A stretch of DNA of 8,575 bases from Fusobacteriaceae bacterium UBA2433 (GTDB lineage: Bacteria > Fusobacteriota > Fusobacteriia > Fusobacteriales > Fusobacteriaceae): positions 1 to 8,575 of the forward strand of contig DDQV01000115.1 of assembly GCA_002342785.1 (NCBI GenBank). The letters are read 5' to 3'. Made by a program: the position numbers and the translations under genes. Below, one piece after another: positions 1-5,929 of the stretch (the stretch's first letter is position 1; each line of letters opens with the position of its first letter). The notes under the pieces were generated by a model. It searched no databases. It was not told where the DNA came from and saw only the letters and a program-made list of their open reading frames with translations.

Positions 1-536
1 ATGATAATATGTAAGATCATCATATGGATCTCTTGTATCCTATCTGAAGTTTCACCTGGAATAATAAATTCATAGTCACATAAACCTTTCAACTTACCTC
101 CATCTTTTCCTAGGAGTACACAAGTTGTCATTCCTAAGTTTTTAGCTTCTTCCACTGCTCTCATTACATTAGCAGAGTTACCACTTGTGGATAATCCAAT
201 AAAGAAATCTCCCTCTTTACCGTAAGCTTCAACACCTCTTGCAAATATTTCATCGAAACCAAAATCATTTCCAACACAAGTTATATGAGATGAATCTGAA
301 ATTGAAATTGCAGGAAGTGCCCTTCTATTTCCTCTAAATCTACCTGTAAACTCCTCTGCAAAATGAAGAGCATCACAGTTACTTCCCCCATTTCCACAAA
401 TAAGTACTTTATTTTTATTTTCAAAAACTTCTGAAAGTTTTTTTGATACCTTCTCTGTTTGTTTTTCTTTTCTTTCTTTTTCTATAAAATCTTTTAATAG
501 ATCTAACTCTATTTCATATGATTCAATTAAATTCAT
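1..536 (-). CDS. gmhA: Phosphoheptose isomerase GmhA (sedoheptulose 7-phosphate isomerase), 3' end cut by window edge
   Basis: GmhA converts sedoheptulose 7-phosphate to D-glycero-D-manno-heptose 7-phosphate, the first step to the ADP-heptose used in LPS inner core; it is a cytosolic SIS-fold enzyme. Translating the minus strand from ATG at 536 gives 178 codons with no stop before the window edge. The E. coli protein is about 192 residues, so only roughly the last 15 are missing. Visible family motifs, in order, are CGNGGSNCDALHFAEEFTGR (phosphate-binding loop, then the HFAEE segment carrying the conserved His and Glu), ISDSSHITCVGNDFGFDEIF, LSTSGNSANV (second SIS phosphate loop), GKDGGK, and DRIQEIH near the C-terminus with the conserved Gln and His. 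The start is supported by an AAGGAG at 543-548, six bases from the ATG. The gene begins 15 bp after the stop of a lysR gene on the same strand and is probably co-transcribed with it. Identification by family motifs is firm. Confidence 0.93.
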   Translation of the reverse strand, partial: MNLIESYEIELDLLKDFIEKERKEKQTEKVSKKLSEVFENKNKVLICGNGGSNCDALHFAEEFTGRFRGNRRALPAISISDSSHITCVGNDFGFDEIFARGVEAYGKEGDFFIGLSTSGNSANVMRAVEEAKNLGMTTCVLLGKDGGKLKGLCDYEFIIPGETSDRIQEIHMMILHII

Positions 537-551
537 CTCTATCTCCTTATT

Positions 552-1421
552 TTACATAATTTTGAAATTTTTTGTAAAGTTTATAAATTTAATTATTTCT
601 AGTAAACTTCTTTTATCCTTTGTGATAGCTATTTGATATCCATCGGTTACTTCATTTACCTTTTCAATAATTTTAAACTCTCCAGATGTTACCTCTTCAT
701 GGACAGCATAATAAGATAATACTACATTACCTATTCCCTTTTTAACAAATGACTTAATTACACTTAAACTTCCATCGATTGGAATCTTAGTCTTAAATTC
801 TATCCCATGGTTATTTTCTATAGCTGTTACTGCCTCATTATGTTTTAAAATCTTTTTTCGTACAATAAGAGGTGTCTCAATAACTTCTTTAATATCTCTA
901 TAATCTCTCGAACTAACTAAACACATTGGGTATTTTTCTAAGTCTATAATCTCTAAATTTATATCTGTTATATGAGTTTCATCTATAATAGCTACGTCTA
1001 TGTCTCCGTCTCTTAATTTTTCTAAAATTTCTTTTTTTGACGCTATCAATATATCATATTCTATCTCTTGATACATCTTAGAAAATTCCTTCATCAATTT
1101 TGGTAATAATGGTTCTCCTATAATAGTAGTAGCACCGATACTTATCCTTGCTCTATCTATCTCAACTATTCTAGCCATTTCTTTTTCTACTCTTTTAACT
1201 TTTTGGAAGATATCTTCACTCATCTTATATAAAACTTCCCCTGAATAAGTTAATTTAATTTTTTTCGAGCTTCTATCAAATAACTTAGTCCCTAAAAGTT
1301 CTTCAAACTTTTTTACCTGTATAGAAACCGCCGATTGATTTATATATAGGTTGTGCGCTGCTTTTGTAAAACTACACTCTTTAGCAACTTCATAAAATAT
1401 CCTTAGATAATGTAAATCCAA
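552..1421 (-). CDS. LysR-type transcriptional regulator, upstream of gmhA
   Basis: This is a DNA-binding regulator of the LysR family, normally a tetramer whose C-terminal domain senses a small ligand. An N-terminal winged helix-turn-helix is clear: DLHYLRIFYEVAKECSFTKA, followed by NQSAVSIQVKKFEELLGTKL and FDR (about residues 1-60). A linker helix and a two-lobed substrate-binding-like domain fill the rest, giving the usual length of 289 residues. I chose the TTG at 1421 because LysR proteins usually begin right at the DLHYLRIF-type helix, and because GAGGTG (1429-1434) sits seven bases upstream. A longer reading from the TTG at 1436 would add five residues, but that start overlaps this ribosome-binding site. 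The effector is not recognisable. Unlike most LysR genes it is not divergent from its presumed target; gmhA follows it in the same direction, so regulation of gmhA (if any) would be through a shared transcript. A promoter lies just upstream. Confidence 0.9.
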   Translation of the reverse strand: MDLHYLRIFYEVAKECSFTKAAHNLYINQSAVSIQVKKFEELLGTKLFDRSSKKIKLTYSGEVLYKMSEDIFQKVKRVEKEMARIVEIDRARISIGATTIIGEPLLPKLMKEFSKMYQEIEYDILIASKKEILEKLRDGDIDVAIIDETHITDINLEIIDLEKYPMCLVSSRDYRDIKEVIETPLIVRKKILKHNEAVTAIENNHGIEFKTKIPIDGSLSVIKSFVKKGIGNVVLSYYAVHEEVTSGEFKIIEKVNEVTDGYQIAITKDKRSLLEIIKFINFTKNFKIM

Positions 1422-1454
1422 TTTTCCCCACCTCAATAATTTAGTTATATTTTC

Positions 1455-1484
1455 AGTATACTACATATCTACAACCTTATTCAA
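1455..1484 (-). promoter_or_regulatory. Sigma-70-type promoter for lysR-gmhA
   Basis: On the minus strand a -35 box TTGAAT (1479-1484) and a -10 box TATACT (1455-1460) are 18 bp apart. They lie about 35 bp upstream of the lysR start. This is the best match in the lysR leader. It probably drives both lysR and gmhA, since there is no terminator in the 15 bp between them. Confidence 0.55.
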
Positions 1485-1602
1485 TAACTAATTTTAATAT
1501 TATATAATACTTCCTTACTTCTCCTACGAAAGGTCATTAAACCTCTTGATTTTAATTTTTATTTTTTTATAAAAATTGAAAATATTATAGATACAAATTA
1601 AT

Positions 1603-1631
1603 TTGCATTAATATAAAAACCATGATATACT
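1603..1631 (+). promoter_or_regulatory. Promoter of the SRP RNA gene (extended -10)
   Basis: A -35 box TTGCAT (1603-1608) is followed after exactly 17 bp by TATACT (1626-1631), preceded by TG plus one base (TGA), an extended -10. A start six or seven bases downstream (about 1637-1638) coincides with the first base of the RNA's closing helix. That agreement between promoter position and RNA structure makes the call solid. Confidence 0.8.
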
Positions 1632-1637
1632 CATTTT

Positions 1638-1913
1638 GTCGTACTAACTGGGGAGCTAGCGGTGCCTTGTAATCTACAATCCGCTTTAGTAGAAGTGATG
1701 TCGACCTTGAGGATCATCTTGTCACAGCTGGTTCTATTAAATAATGTTGAGAATAAAGTCCTATGCGGCGAAATACTGGTGAACCGTGTCAGATTCGGAA
1801 GGAAGCAGCACTAAGTTAGTTATTTTGGGTGTTATGGGGTAGCTTTATTTGAGTTTTTTGGTGGAGTGCCGTATGGTTGAGATGTTTTCGAAGGTCGATG
1901 TACGACTTTTTTT
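1638..1913 (+). ncRNA. ffs: Large bacterial signal recognition particle RNA (SRP RNA with Alu domain)
   Basis: This is the RNA scaffold of the signal recognition particle. It binds Ffh and targets nascent membrane and secreted proteins to FtsY and the Sec/YidC machinery. The S-domain hairpin is unmistakable: GGTGAACC, then GTCAG, the GGAA tetraloop at 1797-1800 and GGAAGCAGC. The 5' half matches the Alu domain of the Bacillus scRNA: GGGGAGCTAGCGGTGCC, a TGTAA (UGUNR-type) turn, CAATCCGCT. Supporting pairings are TACTAA (1642-1647) with TTAGTA (1686-1691), AGCGG (1658-1662) with CCGCT (1681-1685), and the closing helix GTCG (1638-1641) with CGAC (1903-1906). From closing helix to closing helix it is about 269 nt, like the Bacillus RNA (about 270) and far longer than E. 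coli 4.5S (114). Transcription probably ends in the T7 run at 1907-1913 or at the stronger hairpin downstream. Exact ends are inferred from structure. The hairpin loop region has unusual bases (see findings). Confidence 0.95.
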
Positions 1914-1927
1914 ATAAAAAATAAAAG

Positions 1928-1955
1928 CTAATGGAAGTTTCCATTAGTTTTTTTT
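1928..1955 (+). terminator. Rho-independent terminator after the SRP RNA gene
   Basis: CTAATGGA and TCCATTAG form a perfect 8-bp stem (1928-1947) around a short AGTT loop, followed by eight T residues (1948-1955). It lies 15 bp beyond the first T run after the SRP RNA. It would end the SRP RNA transcript, or act as a backup if the shorter 3' end at 1907-1913 leaks. The A-rich flank on the left means it may also work weakly in the opposite direction. Confidence 0.85.
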
Positions 1956-1988
1956 GTATAACTATTTAATTCTATCTATATTGAGCGG

Positions 1989-2018
1989 TTTACATAACCT
2001 TATAAAATAGAGTATAAT
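1989..2018 (+). promoter_or_regulatory. Promoter for the LysM-M23 lipoprotein gene and probably downstream genes
   Basis: TTTACA (1989-1994) and a consensus TATAAT (2013-2018) are separated by 18 bp and lie about 50 bp before the ATG at 2071. The promoter sits just after the SRP RNA terminator. It is therefore the natural start of the three-gene run that ends at the terminator at 4149-4185. Confidence 0.65.
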
Positions 2019-2070
2019 TTTAATAGCTATTTTAAAATCTAAATAGTAAATCTTAACTTTAGGAGAATTT

Positions 2071-2892
2071 ATGAAATCCATACAAAAAAAAATTTTTATT
2101 CTAATAACTTTATTTGCCTTAATTTCATGTTCTAATAATAAATATTATACAGTAAAAAAAGGTGATACCCTTTATTCTATCTCAAAAAAAAATGATGTTT
2201 CAATCGAAGAATTAAAGGAGATAAATAAATTAAAAAACAACTTATTATACTCAGGACAAAAAATATATATTAGATCATCTAATAACTATAAAGGTAGCTA
2301 TCATATAGTAAGATCTGGGGATACCCTCTACTCTATTTCAAAGAAATATAATGTAACAGTTAAAGATCTAAAAAAAATAAATGATTTAAAAGACAATACT
2401 TTATTCAAAAACAATAAAATTTATCTCGGTAAATTAATCAGTAAGAAAGACTTAAACTATAGTTCAACTTCTATTACAACATATGAAGATAATTATAAAA
2501 ATTCTATCTTAAAAAACTTTAAACAACCTCTCAAGGAGATGACAGTAACTAGTCCTTTTGGATATAGAGTTCATCCTGTTTTAGGTAGAAAAATTCTTCA
2601 TACAGGTGTCGATCTAAGAGCTTCTATGAATACACCTGTTTACTCTCCTTATGGTGGAATAATAATCTATGCTGGTTGGATGAGTGGATATGGAAAAATT
2701 ATTATTATAGATAATGGAAGTAGTTATGAAACAAGATTTGCGCATTTAAATAGAATCTTAGTAAAAAAAGGACAAAGAGTTGCAAAAGGAAAAGTTATTG
2801 GTAAATCAGGAAAAACCGGTAGAGTTACTGGTCCCCATCTACACTATGAGATAAAATATAAAGAACAACCAATAAATCCAATGAATTTATAA
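2071..2892 (+). CDS. Lipoprotein with two LysM domains and an M23 (LytM-type) peptidase domain
   Basis: A cell-wall binding and hydrolysing protein of the NlpD/EnvC type. The N-terminus is a lipoprotein signal peptide (KK near the start, hydrophobic stretch, lipobox LISC with Cys20), so the mature protein should be anchored by lipid in the envelope. Two LysM peptidoglycan-binding domains follow, about residues 25-67 and 77-119, sharing the nearly identical core GDTLYSISKK. The M23 metallopeptidase domain covers about 157-273 with SPFGYRVHPVLG, the zinc motif HTGVD (His177, Asp181), His225 in RFAHL, and the HLH motif (His256, His258). All metal and catalytic positions are therefore present, unlike degenerate NlpD/EnvC proteins that only activate amidases; an active endopeptidase is likely. 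AGGAG at 2061-2065 supports the start. It is the first gene after its promoter, 40 bp upstream of a ridA-like gene with no terminator between. Whether it acts in cell separation, growth or turnover cannot be told. Confidence 0.92.
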   Translation: MKSIQKKIFILITLFALISCSNNKYYTVKKGDTLYSISKKNDVSIEELKEINKLKNNLLYSGQKIYIRSSNNYKGSYHIVRSGDTLYSISKKYNVTVKDLKKINDLKDNTLFKNNKIYLGKLISKKDLNYSSTSITTYEDNYKNSILKNFKQPLKEMTVTSPFGYRVHPVLGRKILHTGVDLRASMNTPVYSPYGGIIIYAGWMSGYGKIIIIDNGSSYETRFAHLNRILVKKGQRVAKGKVIGKSGKTGRVTGPHLHYEIKYKEQPINPMNL

Positions 2893-2932
2893 GTTTAATA
2901 AATAAAAATAAATATAAAGGTGGTAAAAGAAT

Positions 2933-3280
2933 ATGGAAATTAAAAGATATGAAACTAAAAAGAGAATGAGTAAGGCAGTGATACATAATAACACTGCGTA
3001 TCTATGTGGACAAGTAGCGAAAGATTATGATAAAGGAATAAAAGAACAGACAATCACAACTTTAGAAACAATAGAAGAATTATTATCTAATATAGGATCA
3101 AACAAAGATAAGATACTATCAGCTACAATCTATATAAAAGATATGTCGTTATTTCAAGATATGAATGAAATTTGGGATAACTGGTTAAATGAAGGTTTTG
3201 CTCCTGCTAGAGCATGTGTTCAAGCAAAGATGGCCAGTGAAAAAATATTAATAGAAATTTCTATTATTGCAGCAATCTAA
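2933..3280 (+). CDS. RidA family protein (YoaB-like subgroup)
   Basis: RidA proteins hydrolyse reactive enamine/imine intermediates such as 2-aminoacrylate released by PLP enzymes; they are small cytosolic trimers. This 115-residue protein has the family's length and C-terminal signature: PARACVQA with the catalytic-type Arg93 and, 15 residues on, Glu108 in LIEISIIAAI. That Arg-Glu spacing matches Arg105/Glu120 of classical RidA. The N-terminal GPYSQA and SGQ segments of classical RidA are replaced by RMSKAVIHNNTAYLCGQ. Together with SNKDKILSATIY this closely resembles E. coli YoaB, so it is placed in that subgroup, whose substrate is less certain. AAAGGTGG at 2916-2923 supports the start. 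It follows the LysM-M23 gene by 40 bp and precedes a flavodoxin/ferredoxin gene, probably in one transcript. A racemase and amino-acid regulator lie further along, which fits a role in amino-acid chemistry but does not prove it. Confidence 0.88.
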   Translation: MEIKRYETKKRMSKAVIHNNTAYLCGQVAKDYDKGIKEQTITTLETIEELLSNIGSNKDKILSATIYIKDMSLFQDMNEIWDNWLNEGFAPARACVQAKMASEKILIEISIIAAI

Positions 3281-3352
3281 ATAAAAAAATAAAAACATAA
3301 TATCAACATTATTTTATATAAAAAATATATTTATAAAAAAAGGATGGTAACT

Positions 3353-4123
3353 ATGAGTAAATTATTATTGGCATATTTTTCTGCAACAGGTACAACTAAA
3401 AAAGTAGCAGAAGCTTTGGCAGATGGATTTAAAGCTCAAGAGGTAAGTAGCATTGATTTTACAAATCTCAGTTCTAGAACTGAGGGAGATATCTTAATTG
3501 ATAAAGATACAACTGTAGTTTTTGCTGGACCTGTTTATGCTGGAAGAATTCAAGCTGATGCTATAGAACAACTAAAAAGAATAAAAGGAAATGGAAATGC
3601 AATATGTGTTTGTGTATATGGAAATAGAGAATTTGACGATGCTTTAATAGAACTATATGATACAGCAACTGATAATGGATTTAATGTTATTGCCAATGGA
3701 GCCTTTATAGGGGAACATTCATTTACACATATTACCGATTTTGATACTGCAAAAGATAAACCTAACTCTGAGGATCTTCTCATTGCTAAAAATTTTGGTA
3801 AAGATATTGCACAAAAAATTATTGATGGTAATTTGTCTAAGGTAGAACCAAAAGGTAATAGACCTTATAGAGATGGAATGCCAGAGCTATCTGTTTCTCC
3901 AGACACATTAGACACTTGTATTAAATGTGGAAAATGTATTGAAGTTTGTCCTGTAGGTGCTGTAGATATTAATTTTCAATGTGATCCAGATCTATGTATA
4001 CTTTGTGGAGCCTGTGGTAAGGTCTGTCCTGTAGATGCAAAAGTCTGTACCCTTGAATCTTTCATTAAAAAAAGTGAAATTTTATCTGAATTAGAAATTC
4101 ATCTACCAGAATTATTTATTTAA
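3353..4123 (+). CDS. Flavodoxin-like plus 2[4Fe-4S] ferredoxin fusion (EFR1-type) electron-transfer protein
   Basis: A cytosolic redox protein joining two electron carriers. Residues 1-160 resemble a flavodoxin: the strand LLLAYFS is followed by the FMN phosphate loop SATGTTKKVA (residues 10-19), and FAGPVYAGRIQA (57-68) fits the second flavin-contact region. Residues 186-232 carry two ferredoxin motifs of the form C-x2-C-x2-C-x3-C-P: Cys189/192/195/199 and Cys215/218/221/225, enough for two [4Fe-4S] clusters. This architecture is known in anaerobes as the EFR1 family, whose partner enzymes are mostly unassigned. I start at ATG 3353 because AAGGATGG (3340-3347) is a good ribosome-binding site for it; an in-frame ATG at 3344 lies inside that site and would add only MVT. 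The gene is 72 bp after the RidA-like gene and is closed by a strong terminator. No membrane segment or signal peptide is seen. Electron donor and acceptor are unknown. Confidence 0.88.
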   Translation: MSKLLLAYFSATGTTKKVAEALADGFKAQEVSSIDFTNLSSRTEGDILIDKDTTVVFAGPVYAGRIQADAIEQLKRIKGNGNAICVCVYGNREFDDALIELYDTATDNGFNVIANGAFIGEHSFTHITDFDTAKDKPNSEDLLIAKNFGKDIAQKIIDGNLSKVEPKGNRPYRDGMPELSVSPDTLDTCIKCGKCIEVCPVGAVDINFQCDPDLCILCGACGKVCPVDAKVCTLESFIKKSEILSELEIHLPELFI

Positions 4124-4148
4124 TTAAATCTTACTATAAATAAAAAAT

Positions 4149-4185
4149 AGAGGTTATATCCCTTTGGATAAACCTCTGTTTTTTT
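4149..4185. terminator. Bidirectional rho-independent terminator between convergent genes
   Basis: AGAGGTT and AACCTCT plus TATCC and GGATA form a 12-bp stem with one bulged A and a CTTT loop (4149-4177). A T7 run follows on the plus strand (4179-4185) and an A-rich tract precedes it, giving a T-rich tail on the minus strand. It ends the flavodoxin-ferredoxin transcript from the left and the lysR transcript from the right. Its T run overlaps the lysR stop codon (4184-4186). Confidence 0.88.
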
Positions 4186-5047
4186 ATTTAAAATTTAATA
4201 AAAATGTTTCCGCTACTTGAGATAGAGGTCTATTTTTTACCCAAACGATAACAGTTTGAGTCTCTAATTCACTTTCTTCTATCACTATAGATCTTAAATT
4301 TCTATTTGGCATAAGCTTAGCTGCACTCTTAGGAACTATTCCTATTCCCATACCAGTATATGTCCATAAAAGAATTGACTTACTATCTTCACCCTCACAA
4401 ATAATATTAGGTTGAAATCCTATTTGATGGCAACTAGAAGTAAATAAATTTTCAAATCTTTTATCTAAAATTATAGGTTTATCTTTTAATTTTTCTAAAG
4501 TCATAGATTTTAATGAACGAGGAAAAAACAGATCTTCCCTTACCACTGCAACCATTGGTTCTTTGGGCATATATATAAGATTAAAATTTTCTGTATTAAA
4601 CGGAGTTCTAACTATTCCAATCTCAATCATCCCATTATTTAACAGATCTAAAATTTTATAAGTATTTCCCTCCTTCATCTGAAAATTTATCTCAGAATAT
4701 TTTTTATAAAAATCATGAATCTGTTCAGGCAAAAGCATTGCTCCAGCTGAAGATACAAATCCAATAGAAAGTATACCTTTGACTCCTGAACTTAAATTTT
4801 TAATCTCCTTTGTAGAAGTTTCCAAAAGTTCAATAATTTGTTTTGCTCTATGTTGTAGTAATTTTCCCGCTTCAGTAACCTTCATCTTACGGGTACTTCT
4901 CTCTATAAGAACAACTCCTAACTCTTCCTCTAATAATTTTAGTTGTTGGCTCAGTGGAGGTTGGGAAATATATAATTTTTTTGCTGCCTTAGTTATATTT
5001 TTTGTCTCGGCAATAGCTAAAAAATATTTTAATTGTCTTATGTCCAT
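4184..5047 (-). CDS. LysR-type transcriptional regulator, divergent from the racemase gene
   Basis: A full-length LysR family regulator of 287 residues. The N-terminal winged helix-turn-helix is typical (MDIRQLKYFLAIAETKNITK, then SQPPLSQQLKLLEEELGVVL and IER, residues 1-52), followed by the linker helix and an effector domain from about residue 92 (LSIGFVSSAGAMLLPEQI) to the end. The QPPLSQQ form of the recognition helix occurs in the BenM/CatM/AlsR-like part of the family, though I cannot name the effector. The ATG at 5047 is supported by AAGGGAG about eight bases upstream. The gene is divergent from an aspartate/glutamate racemase across a 139-bp gap holding a perfect inverted repeat. By the usual LysR arrangement it most likely controls the racemase and its own expression; this is inference from layout. 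It ends against the convergent terminator. Confidence 0.92.
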   Translation of the reverse strand: MDIRQLKYFLAIAETKNITKAAKKLYISQPPLSQQLKLLEEELGVVLIERSTRKMKVTEAGKLLQHRAKQIIELLETSTKEIKNLSSGVKGILSIGFVSSAGAMLLPEQIHDFYKKYSEINFQMKEGNTYKILDLLNNGMIEIGIVRTPFNTENFNLIYMPKEPMVAVVREDLFFPRSLKSMTLEKLKDKPIILDKRFENLFTSSCHQIGFQPNIICEGEDSKSILLWTYTGMGIGIVPKSAAKLMPNRNLRSIVIEESELETQTVIVWVKNRPLSQVAETFLLNFK

Positions 5048-5090
5048 GGTTGGTTCTCCCTTTTAAAAAATTATTATTTATATCTCTACC

Positions 5091-5122
5091 ATATAAATAC
5101 AATACATTTATTGTATTTATAT
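5091..5122. promoter_or_regulatory. Probable LysR operator: perfect 14-bp inverted repeat
   Basis: ATATAAATACAATA (5091-5104) and TATTGTATTTATAT (5109-5122) are perfect reverse complements separated by CATT. The repeat contains the LysR T-N11-A pattern (T5098, A5110) within an ATAC...GTAT core. It lies in the gap between the divergent lysR and racemase genes. It overlaps the weak -35 region of the racemase promoter on one side and the presumed -35 region of lysR (a possible -10, TATAAA, reads on the minus strand at 5077-5082) on the other. That position suits activation of the racemase and autoregulation. Confidence 0.75.
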
Positions 5123-5145
5123 TTTATCTACATTTTTAGTATAAT
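5116..5145 (+). promoter_or_regulatory. Promoter of the racemase gene, weak -35
   Basis: A consensus TATAAT (5140-5145) lies 41 bp before the racemase ATG. The best -35 is a poor TTTATA (5116-5121) at 18 bp, which lies inside the right arm of the inverted repeat. A good -10 with a poor -35 overlapped by an operator is typical of LysR-activated promoters. Confidence 0.6.
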
Positions 5146-5186
5146 TATATCAAATAATCAATAAAATTAAAAGAGGAGACCATATA

Positions 5187-5885
5187 ATGAAGATAGTAGG
5201 AGTTTTAGGTGGGATGGGTCCCCTTGCAACAGTTGACCTTTTAAATAAAATAATTAAATATACCGATGCAAAAAAAGATAGTGACCATATTCATACTTTA
5301 GTAGATAACAACACAGAGATTCCAGATAGAACAGCATATATTTTAAAAGAGGGAAAAGATCCTGTAGATTATCTTATTGATTCAGCTCTAAAGTTAGAAG
5401 CTATGGGTGCTAGTTTTATAGTTATGCCATGTAATACTGCACATTATTTTTATGAAAAAATCTGTAAATCAATAAAAATACCCTTTATAAATATGATAGA
5501 TGAAGTGGCAAAAGAATTAAATGATGTAAAAAAAGTTGGTCTTTTATCCACTAAAGGTACTTATAAAGGGAAAATCTATGAAAATATTCTTAATAAATAT
5601 GGGATAGAAGTGGCAATTCCTCCTATTGAGATGCAAGAAATTGTCAATAAACTTATCTATAGTTTAAAAGAGGGAGATGAAAATCTCGATAAAATTCCTA
5701 TAAAAGATGTATTAGATTATTTTTCTAATCTAGGAATAGAAAAAATAATATTAGGTTGTACAGAACTTCCAGTGACTTTTGAAAAATTAAAAATAGAGGG
5801 AACATTTATAGACCCCACTAAAATATTAGCTCTTAGTGCCATAAAACATAGTGGGAAAAATTTAAAAAATTTTAATTCTCAATAA
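5187..5885 (+). CDS. Aspartate/glutamate racemase family protein (YgeA/RacD-like)
   Basis: A PLP-independent amino-acid racemase that interconverts L and D forms by two opposed cysteines; cytosolic. The 232-residue length and motifs fit: GVLGGMGPLAT at the N-terminus, MPCNTAH with Cys82, and LGCTELP with Cys191, so both catalytic cysteines are present. DNNTEIPDRTAYIL is also typical of the aspartate racemase branch rather than MurI glutamate racemase. Substrate is uncertain: relatives include true aspartate racemases and broad-specificity enzymes such as E. coli YgeA. AGGAGA (5174-5179) is seven bases before the ATG. It is a single-gene transcript, divergent from a lysR gene and closed by a terminator. 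The dedicated regulator suggests inducible use, for D-amino-acid catabolism or supply, rather than constant peptidoglycan precursor synthesis. Confidence 0.9.
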   Translation: MKIVGVLGGMGPLATVDLLNKIIKYTDAKKDSDHIHTLVDNNTEIPDRTAYILKEGKDPVDYLIDSALKLEAMGASFIVMPCNTAHYFYEKICKSIKIPFINMIDEVAKELNDVKKVGLLSTKGTYKGKIYENILNKYGIEVAIPPIEMQEIVNKLIYSLKEGDENLDKIPIKDVLDYFSNLGIEKIILGCTELPVTFEKLKIEGTFIDPTKILALSAIKHSGKNLKNFNSQ

Positions 5886-5913
5886 AAAACCTAGGAAAAT
5901 CTCCTAGGTTTTT
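5885..5913. terminator. Bidirectional rho-independent terminator after the racemase gene
   Basis: AAAAACCTAGGA (5885-5896) pairs perfectly with TCCTAGGTTTTT (5902-5913) around an AAATC loop. The CCTAGG core with flanking A and T runs makes it a terminator in both directions. It serves the racemase (plus) and the convergent LPP20-like gene (minus), whose stop codon is 16 bp away. Confidence 0.88.
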
Positions 5914-5929
5914 ATAATTTTGTTATAGT

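Noticed and set aside
1550..1582. Near-perfect A/T-only inverted repeat upstream of the SRP RNA promoter
   Set aside because: Arms of only A and T with one mismatch are expected often in DNA this AT-rich, no gene ends here, and it is not positioned on a promoter element.
3281..3338. Possible separate promoter for the flavodoxin-ferredoxin gene
   Set aside because: TATAAA-like stretches occur (for example at 3317-3322) but no -35 box is present at a workable distance, so read-through from upstream is simpler.
3550..3783. Open reading frame antisense to the flavodoxin-ferredoxin gene
   Set aside because: It mirrors a well-supported coding frame, has no ribosome-binding site of note and encodes a low-complexity Ser-rich peptide without any family motif.
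4779..5066. Open reading frame on the plus strand across the lysR N-terminus
   Set aside because: It is the complement of the LysR helix-turn-helix region; the antisense frame is open only by composition and resembles no protein.
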